Source: HyVt-443 sp964544655
Lineage (GTDB): Bacteria > Pseudomonadota > Gammaproteobacteria > Chromatiales > Chromatiaceae
Assembly: GCA_964544655.1 (NCBI GenBank)
Contig: CAZJCM010000009.1
Span: forward strand, 13,471-77,470
Length of the DNA: 64,000 bases
Reading direction: 5' to 3'
The stretch's first letter is position 1; every line of letters starts with the position of its first letter. A model generated the notes under the pieces. The model saw only the letters and a list, made by a program, of their open reading frames with translations, made no database searches and was not told where the DNA came from. Both the position numbers and the translations under genes were made by a program. Shown one piece after another: positions 59,319 to 64,000 of the stretch.

Positions 59319-59626
59319 TCCCGTAGGGCGGCGCCCTTGGCAAGCCATACGGCATCGGCTATAGTTTGCCTTAATTATCTCAGAGCAAGTCTCTCCGGCA
59401 TGGCCTATACGACGACACAGACAGGTTCCAGCAGCGTCCCCTCGCGGCCGCTCGCCTGCTTGTGCCCGGCGCCCACGCTCCTTCCGCTACACCTCCTGCG
59501 ACTGCTGCCCTGAGGGGCATACAGAACAGCATGCCCTGGCGGGGGCCAATCACGCGACAAACCACAAGACCAGATTCAAACCCCAGCCCGTACCTGGTGG
59601 ACGGGTGGAACAGGGAGTAGCAATTC
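59319..59626 (+). promoter_or_regulatory. leuA leader region with Leu-rich peptide and competing hairpins
   Basis: A 308-base spacer. It carries a 37-codon leader frame (59400-59513) and four short segments that pair in alternative ways: GCCC 59507-59510 with GGGC 59515-59518; GGGCAT 59515-59520 with ATGCCC 59531-59536; and GCCC 59533-59536 with GGGC 59543-59546. Another hairpin, CCCGT-a-CC/GG-ACGGG (59587-59605), stands right before the leuA ribosome-binding site. No U-run follows, so transcription attenuation of the classical type is uncertain; translational control is possible. Confidence 0.45.
59400..59513 (+). CDS. Candidate leucine leader peptide (leuL-like), 37 residues
   Basis: The frame begins ATG at 59400 and ends TGA at 59513. 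Its last 13 codons read TLLPLHLLRLLP-stop: seven Leu codons (CTC, CTT, CTA, CTC, CTG, CTG, CTG) within ten, including rarer CTA and CTT. Two more Leu codons precede. This density just upstream of leuA is the hallmark of ribosome-stalling leaders. No strong ribosome-binding site is seen, and the overlapping hairpins are short. Not homologous in sequence to the E. coli leader. Confidence 0.5.
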   Translation: MAYTTTQTGSSSVPSRPLACLCPAPTLLPLHLLRLLP

Positions 59627-61177
59627 ATGAGTAATCCAGACAATTTGATCGTATTCGACACCACCTTGCGTGATGGTGAGCAGAGCCCCGGCGCCTCGAT
59701 GACCAAGGATGAGAAGATCCGTATCGCCAAAGCGCTGGAGAAGATGCGGGTTGACGTGATCGAGGCCGGTTTTCCTATCGCCAGCCCGGGAGATTTCGAC
59801 GCGGTGCGGGCGGTGGCCCAGGTGATCAAGGAGAGTACCATCTGTGGCCTTGCACGGGCCTTGGAAAAGGACATCGACCGTGCCGGCGAGGCACTGAAAG
59901 GGGCCAGTTCAGGGCGTATCCACACCTTCATCGCCACCTCACCGATACATATGGAACAGAAGCTCCGCATGTCGCCGGACCAAGTGGTGGAGCAAGCGGT
60001 ATGGGCGGTCAAACGGGCGCGAAACTATACCGATGATGTGGAATTCTCGGCCGAGGACGCCGGCCGTTCCGAGATCGATTTTCTCTGCCGCATCTTCGAG
60101 GCCGCCATCGATGCCGGTGCCACCACCATCAATGTCCCGGATACCGTGGGCTACAACCTGCCGCAGCAGTTCGGTGAGACCATCCGCACCCTGATGGAGC
60201 GCATCCCCAATGCGGACAAGGCGATCTTTTCCGTCCATTGCCACAACGATCTCGGTCTTGCCTCCGCCAATTCCCTGGCCGCGGTACTGAACGGTGCCCG
60301 TCAGGTGGAATGCACCATCAATGGGCTGGGCGAAAGGGCGGGCAACGCCGCCCTGGAGGAGGTGGTGATGGCGGTGCGCACCCGGCGTGACCTGTTCGAA
60401 TGCGACACCCGCCTGGATACCACCCAGATCGTGAATTGTTCGCGCATGGTCGCCAGCATCACCGGCTTTCCCGTGCAGCCGAACAAGGCGATCGTGGGGG
60501 CCAACGCCTTTGCCCACGAGGCCGGCATCCATCAGGACGGGGTGCTGAAGAGCCGCGAGACCTACGAAATCATGCGGGCTGAGGATGTGGGCTGGTCGCA
60601 GAATCGCATGGTCCTGGGCAAGCACTCCGGCCGCAACGCGTTTCGGGCCCGGTTGGAAGAGTTGGGGGTGGTATTCACCAGCGAGGAGGAGCTGAATGAC
60701 GCCTTCCGCCGGTTCAAGGAACTGGCGGATAAGAAACACGAGATCTTCGACGACGACCTGCAGGCGCTGGTCAACGATGCCGGCTTCAGCGCCGAGAACG
60801 AGCGCGTCAAGCTGGTATCACTGAAGGTCTGCTCCGAGACCGGTGAAACGCCAACCGCCAGTGTCGTGCTGACCGTGGATGGTGAAGAAAAAAGCGGCAG
60901 TGCCAGTGGCGGCGGTCCGGTGGATGCGGCGTTCAAGGCGATCGAGTCCATCATCCAGACCCATTCCGAGCTCGAATTGTACTCGGTGAACAGCATTACC
61001 AGCGGTACCGATGCCCAGGGCGAGGTGGCCGTGCGGGTGCAGAAGGATGGGCGTATCGTCAATGGCCAGGGTGCGGACACGGATATCGTGATCGCCTCCG
61101 CCAAGGCCTACATCAACGCCTTCAACAAACTGCTGGAGGGCTCGGACCGTGAACATCCCCAGCAGGGGATCGTCTGA
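59627..61177 (+). CDS. leuA: 2-isopropylmalate synthase
   Basis: A 516-residue enzyme for the first committed step of leucine synthesis. The TIM-barrel catalytic motif is DTTLRDGEQSPGASM; metal-binding HxH is SVHCHNDLGLASAN; the C-terminal LeuA dimer (allosteric, leucine-binding) domain includes VVLTVDGEEKSGSASGGGPV with a Gly-rich loop. AACAGGGAGTAGC precedes the ATG by about eight bases. It closes the ilvB-ilvN-ilvC-pssA-leuA array. Confidence 0.95.
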   Translation: MSNPDNLIVFDTTLRDGEQSPGASMTKDEKIRIAKALEKMRVDVIEAGFPIASPGDFDAVRAVAQVIKESTICGLARALEKDIDRAGEALKGASSGRIHTFIATSPIHMEQKLRMSPDQVVEQAVWAVKRARNYTDDVEFSAEDAGRSEIDFLCRIFEAAIDAGATTINVPDTVGYNLPQQFGETIRTLMERIPNADKAIFSVHCHNDLGLASANSLAAVLNGARQVECTINGLGERAGNAALEEVVMAVRTRRDLFECDTRLDTTQIVNCSRMVASITGFPVQPNKAIVGANAFAHEAGIHQDGVLKSRETYEIMRAEDVGWSQNRMVLGKHSGRNAFRARLEELGVVFTSEEELNDAFRRFKELADKKHEIFDDDLQALVNDAGFSAENERVKLVSLKVCSETGETPTASVVLTVDGEEKSGSASGGGPVDAAFKAIESIIQTHSELELYSVNSITSGTDAQGEVAVRVQKDGRIVNGQGADTDIVIASAKAYINAFNKLLEGSDREHPQQGIV

Positions 61178-61247
61178 GGCGATCATCGGTCGAGTCATGA
61201 ACGGGTATCGTACGCTTCCACGTTGGCTGCAAAACGGATGAACGGTA

Positions 61248-62174
61248 ATGGATGAGGTGCTGCGGCGGCAATATCTGGCGGCAATGGGTATCCAGGGATG
61301 GCTGCCCCGCACCGCCGGGGAAGCGGAGCCGGATCGCGGCAGCGCATTGGACGCCGCAGATCCAGTCATCACCACTGTGGCATCCTCTTCTGCTGATGCT
61401 CCAAACTCCGCTCCTGACGATTTGTCTTCCCCTTCTGTCGCGGCAGGAAAACCGGATAAGACGAAACTGCCTGAGGCGGTCGCTGATAGCCCTCCCGGGC
61501 CAGTACTGGAAGAGGTTCCGCCCTGGCTGGACGATGTGCCTCCGCCGACCGATGAATGGGCGCCGGCGGAATCGATCCACCTGGATGAAATCGATATGCC
61601 AGCGCCGGTGGATGAGATCGCCGGGCTCGACTGGGATGCCCTCGAATATCGTGTGGCCCGGTGTGAGGCCTGTGAGCTCAGCAAGAGCCGTAGTCACACC
61701 GTATTTGGTGTGGGTGACCGGGCCGCCGATCTGATGGTGATTGGCGAGGCCCCCGGAGCGGAGGAGGACCGGCAGGGCAAACCCTTCGTCGGCCGTGCCG
61801 GCCAACTACTGGATGCCATGCTGCTGGCCATCGGTCTGCAGCGGGAGCAGGTCTACATCGCCAATATCCTCAAATGCCGGCCGCCGGGGAATCGGGATCC
61901 ACGCCCGGAAGAGGCATTGAAATGCGAGCCCTACCTGCAGCGGCAGGTGGCCCTGGTGCAACCCAAGGTGATCCTGGCGGTGGGACGGGTGGCGGCACAG
62001 AACCTGCTCAAATCCCAGGAAGCAGTGGGACGCATGCGGGGAAAAGAATATCGTTATAACGACATTCCACTGGTAGTGACCTATCATCCCGCCTATCTGT
62101 TGCGCTCACCGGATCAGAAGGGTAAGGCATGGCAGGATCTGCAGCGAACCGTCCGTCTGTTGAGGCAGGGGTGA
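61248..62174 (+). CDS. Uracil-DNA glycosylase, family 4 (4Fe-4S)
   Basis: A 308-residue protein. Residues about 1-125 are a low-complexity Ala/Pro/Asp-rich extension; the catalytic domain follows with CEACELSKSRSHTVFGVGD, GEAPGAEEDRQGKPFVGRAG (motif A) and YHPAYLLRSP (motif B). The cysteines CEAC, the Cys of NILKCRPPGNRDP and the Cys in KCEPYL fit the 4Fe-4S cluster of thermophile-type UDGa. It removes uracil from DNA. The N-terminal extension may recruit replication or polymerase subunits, as in other gammaproteobacterial members with rimI behind them. Confidence 0.87.
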   Translation: MDEVLRRQYLAAMGIQGWLPRTAGEAEPDRGSALDAADPVITTVASSSADAPNSAPDDLSSPSVAAGKPDKTKLPEAVADSPPGPVLEEVPPWLDDVPPPTDEWAPAESIHLDEIDMPAPVDEIAGLDWDALEYRVARCEACELSKSRSHTVFGVGDRAADLMVIGEAPGAEEDRQGKPFVGRAGQLLDAMLLAIGLQREQVYIANILKCRPPGNRDPRPEEALKCEPYLQRQVALVQPKVILAVGRVAAQNLLKSQEAVGRMRGKEYRYNDIPLVVTYHPAYLLRSPDQKGKAWQDLQRTVRLLRQG

Positions 62175-62205
62175 CAGGAGGCAGGGCGACTGTCCACTCG
62201 ATGCT

Positions 62206-62685
62206 ATGAGCGCCATCCTGATGGACCCCTCGCTGATCATGCGCCCGATGCAAGCGGACGACCTGGGTGCAGTCATGGCGGTCGAGCGCCTGGCCTATCC
62301 GTTTCCCTGGACCGAGGGGATTTTTCGTGATTGCCTGCGGGTTGGCTATAGTTGTTGGGTCTATACCCTGGCTGAGGCCGTTATCGGCTATGGCGTAATG
62401 TCTGTGGCTGCGGGTGAGGCGCAGATTCTCAATCTATGTATTCATCCTCAGCAGCAGGGGCAGGGGCTGGGCCGCCAGCTGCTGCAGCGCCTGCTCAGTG
62501 TGGCCAGAAAGCATGGCGCGGACACCGCATTCCTGGAGGTCCGTGTCTCCAATCGCAACGCGTTGCATCTCTATGAGAGTGTTGGTTTCAATGAAATAGG
62601 GCTGCGGCGAGACTACTACCCATCGAAGAACGGCCATGAAGATGCGGTGGTAATGGCCCTGAGCCTGACCGATCCCGCGCTATAG
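62206..62685 (+). CDS. rimI: Ribosomal protein S18-alanine N-acetyltransferase (RimI-like)
   Basis: A 159-residue GNAT acetyltransferase. The acetyl-CoA loop is QQQGQGLGRQLLQ, preceded by AQILNLCIHP, and the family-specific FLEVRVSNRNALHLYESVGF and RRDYYPSKNGHEDAVVM are present. RimI acetylates the N-terminal alanine of S18. It lies 31 bases after the UDG gene, a usual pairing. The start at 62206 gives a short leader before RPMQADDLGAV; an ATG at 62221 is possible. Confidence 0.88.
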   Translation: MSAILMDPSLIMRPMQADDLGAVMAVERLAYPFPWTEGIFRDCLRVGYSCWVYTLAEAVIGYGVMSVAAGEAQILNLCIHPQQQGQGLGRQLLQRLLSVARKHGADTAFLEVRVSNRNALHLYESVGFNEIGLRRDYYPSKNGHEDAVVMALSLTDPAL

Positions 62686-62772
62686 GGAAGGGCTTTCGAT
62701 TCTCTCGCTTCACCTGCCGGTCGTCGCTTTGTTGTATAATAATCGCCCTTTTCTCTTCTGTCTGATCCACTG

Positions 62773-64000
62773 ATGTCTGAACTCCTCGAACAACTGAAGC
62801 GGCGGCGCACCTTCGCCATCATCTCCCACCCGGATGCGGGTAAGACCACCCTGACGGAAAAGCTGCTGCTTTACGGCGGTGCGATCCAGATGGCGGGCAG
62901 CGTCAAGGGGCGCAAGGCCTCCCGTCACGCCACATCAGACTGGATGGAGCTGGAGAAGCAGCGAGGTATCTCCGTTACATCGTCCGTCATGCAGTTCCCT
63001 TATGGCGAGGCCATCGTCAATCTGCTGGACACGCCGGGCCATGAGGACTTCTCCGAAGACACCTATCGCACCCTCACTGCTGTGGATTCCGCGCTGATGG
63101 TGATCGATGTCGCCAAGGGTGTGGAGGAGCGCACCATCAAGCTGATGGATGTCTGCCGTCTGCGTGATACGCCGATTCTCACCTTCGTCAACAAGCTGGA
63201 CCGGGAGGGACGCGATCCGCTGGATATCCTGGACGAGATCGAGCAGGTGCTGAAGATCCGCTGTGCCCCCGTTACCTGGCCTATCGGTATGGGTAAGCGC
63301 CTGAAGGGTGTGTTCGATCTGCGCTCGCAGACCACGCACCTGTTCTCCGCCACCCACGGCGGCAAGATTCAGGAAGGTGAGGTGATCGAAGGGCTGAACA
63401 ATCCACGCCTGGATGAGGTGATCGGCGACCAGGCGGATGAGTTGCGGGAAGAGATCGAACTGGTGGAAGGGGCCAGTAATGCGCTGGATCTCGACGCTTA
63501 TCTGAGAGGAGAGCTGACGCCGGTCCTGTTTGGCTCTGCGATCAATAACTTCGGCGTCAAGGAGTTGCTGGATGCCTTCGTAGAGTATGCTCCGCCACCG
63601 ATTCCACGCCAGACCCAGCAGCGCCTTGTCAGCCCGGACGAGGAGAAGTTTACCGGCTTCATTTTCAAGATCCAGGCCAATATGGATCCGGCGCACCGCG
63701 ACCGTATCGCCTTTTTGCGGGTCTGTTCCGGCGCCTACCGCAAGGGGATGAAGATGCGCCATGTGCGTATCGACAAGACGGTGCAGATCAGCAATGCCAT
63801 CACCTTCCAGGCAGACGAGCGGCGTCATGTGGAGGAGGCCTGGCCGGGGGATATCATCGGCCTGCACAACCATGGCACCATCCAGATCGGCGATACTTTC
63901 ACCGAAGGCGAGACATTGAAATATGAGGGCATTCCCTATTTCGCACCGGAGCTGTTCCGGCGGGTCGTGCTGAAGGATCCTCTGCGCATGAAGGCGCTGC
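62773..64000 (+). CDS. prfC: Peptide chain release factor 3 (3' truncated by window edge)
   Basis: The first 409 codons of RF3; the frame stays open to the window end. GTPase motifs are G1 SHPDAGKTTLTEKLL, G3 DTPGHEDFSEDTYR and G4 FVNKLDREGRDP. The switch I region SDWMELEKQRGISVTSSVM is typical of RF3 rather than EF-G. RF3 recycles RF1/RF2 from the ribosome after hydrolysis. Full-length RF3 is about 527 residues, so roughly 120 are missing. The ATG at 62773 is MSELLEQLKRRRTFAIISH. Confidence 0.93.
   Translation, partial: MSELLEQLKRRRTFAIISHPDAGKTTLTEKLLLYGGAIQMAGSVKGRKASRHATSDWMELEKQRGISVTSSVMQFPYGEAIVNLLDTPGHEDFSEDTYRTLTAVDSALMVIDVAKGVEERTIKLMDVCRLRDTPILTFVNKLDREGRDPLDILDEIEQVLKIRCAPVTWPIGMGKRLKGVFDLRSQTTHLFSATHGGKIQEGEVIEGLNNPRLDEVIGDQADELREEIELVEGASNALDLDAYLRGELTPVLFGSAINNFGVKELLDAFVEYAPPPIPRQTQQRLVSPDEEKFTGFIFKIQANMDPAHRDRIAFLRVCSGAYRKGMKMRHVRIDKTVQISNAITFQADERRHVEEAWPGDIIGLHNHGTIQIGDTFTEGETLKYEGIPYFAPELFRRVVLKDPLRMKAL

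Noticed and set aside
1..64000. CRISPR arrays, tRNA or rRNA genes, prophage
   Set aside because: No regularly spaced repeats, no cloverleaf-like or ribosomal sequence and no phage structural genes were seen on reading both strands; a tRNA scan was not possible.

Overview
The window is GC-rich, almost fully coding chromosomal DNA from a gammaproteobacterium. The gene set includes OxyR with its two redox cysteines in register with E. coli, hda beside a yfgD-like gene, purM-purN-DUF3108, the full rnfABCDGE order, a fabA-type dehydratase and a yegQ/trhP-type U32 protein. A SoeABC-like sulfite dehydrogenase at the left edge and the Rnf complex suggest a sulfur-oxidising member related to Chromatiales or to sedimentary and symbiotic sulfur oxidisers; this is inference and no species is assigned. 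A run of ten N at 6946-6955 shows the source is a draft assembly.

Layout. 1-3.7 kb: soeA (5' truncated), soeB, soeC. 4-8.3 kb: lipase-like hydrolase, DEDDh exonuclease, nei, trhP (interrupted by the gap) and ycgN. 8.5-10 kb: a DnaA-box cluster, then ogt and xerD overlapping. 10-12.2 kb: a structured leader followed by an Aer-like PAS protein overlapping a chemoreceptor with a CZB-like tail. 12.4 kb: a MITE-like element with 7-bp flanking direct repeats. 12.7-14.3 kb: yajQ, dsbC and DUF1841. 14.3-20.3 kb, minus strand: rnfABCDGE-nth-DUF1841. 20.4-23.8 kb: metG and, divergently, apbC/mrp. 24.1-30.7 kb: a three-gene signalling unit (periplasmic-binding-domain sensor kinase, small response regulator, REC-REC-PAS-GAF-PAS-GGDEF-EAL protein). 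30.7-33.3 kb, minus strand: merTPFA with a MerR-type promoter but no merR beside it. 33.4-42.3 kb: type Vd patatin, dcd, purM-purN-DUF3108, DUF2066, CDP-alcohol phosphatidyltransferase, hda-wrbA-like-arsC-like. 42.4-50.7 kb: thioredoxin-like protein, acylphosphatase, a Pro/Tyr-rich exported protein, sfsA, cpdA, oxyR, a VPLPA-CTERM protein, fabA, proS. 51-53.8 kb: lapG-lapD. 54-55 kb: MIF-like tautomerase and DUF4124 protein. 55-61.2 kb: ilvB-ilvN-ilvC-pssA-leuA. 61.2-64 kb: family-4 uracil-DNA glycosylase, rimI, and the 5' part of prfC.

How the genes work together. SoeABC would feed sulfite electrons to quinone, and Rnf couples ferredoxin/NADH redox to an ion gradient. Second-messenger signalling is prominent: the GGDEF-EAL protein can make or degrade c-di-GMP, and LapD/LapG would read c-di-GMP to control shedding of a surface adhesin. 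The ilv/leu cluster makes branched-chain amino acids and carries two candidate leader peptides, one very Leu-rich before leuA and one hydrophobic and overlapping ilvB.

Besides genes, the window holds a family of palindromic repeats (about 1.7, 3.85, 5.45 and 53.9 kb), a separate palindrome before soeB, the nested inverted-repeat element at 12.4 kb and a small inverted repeat after ilvC. I saw no tRNA, rRNA, CRISPR array, prophage or intact insertion sequence.
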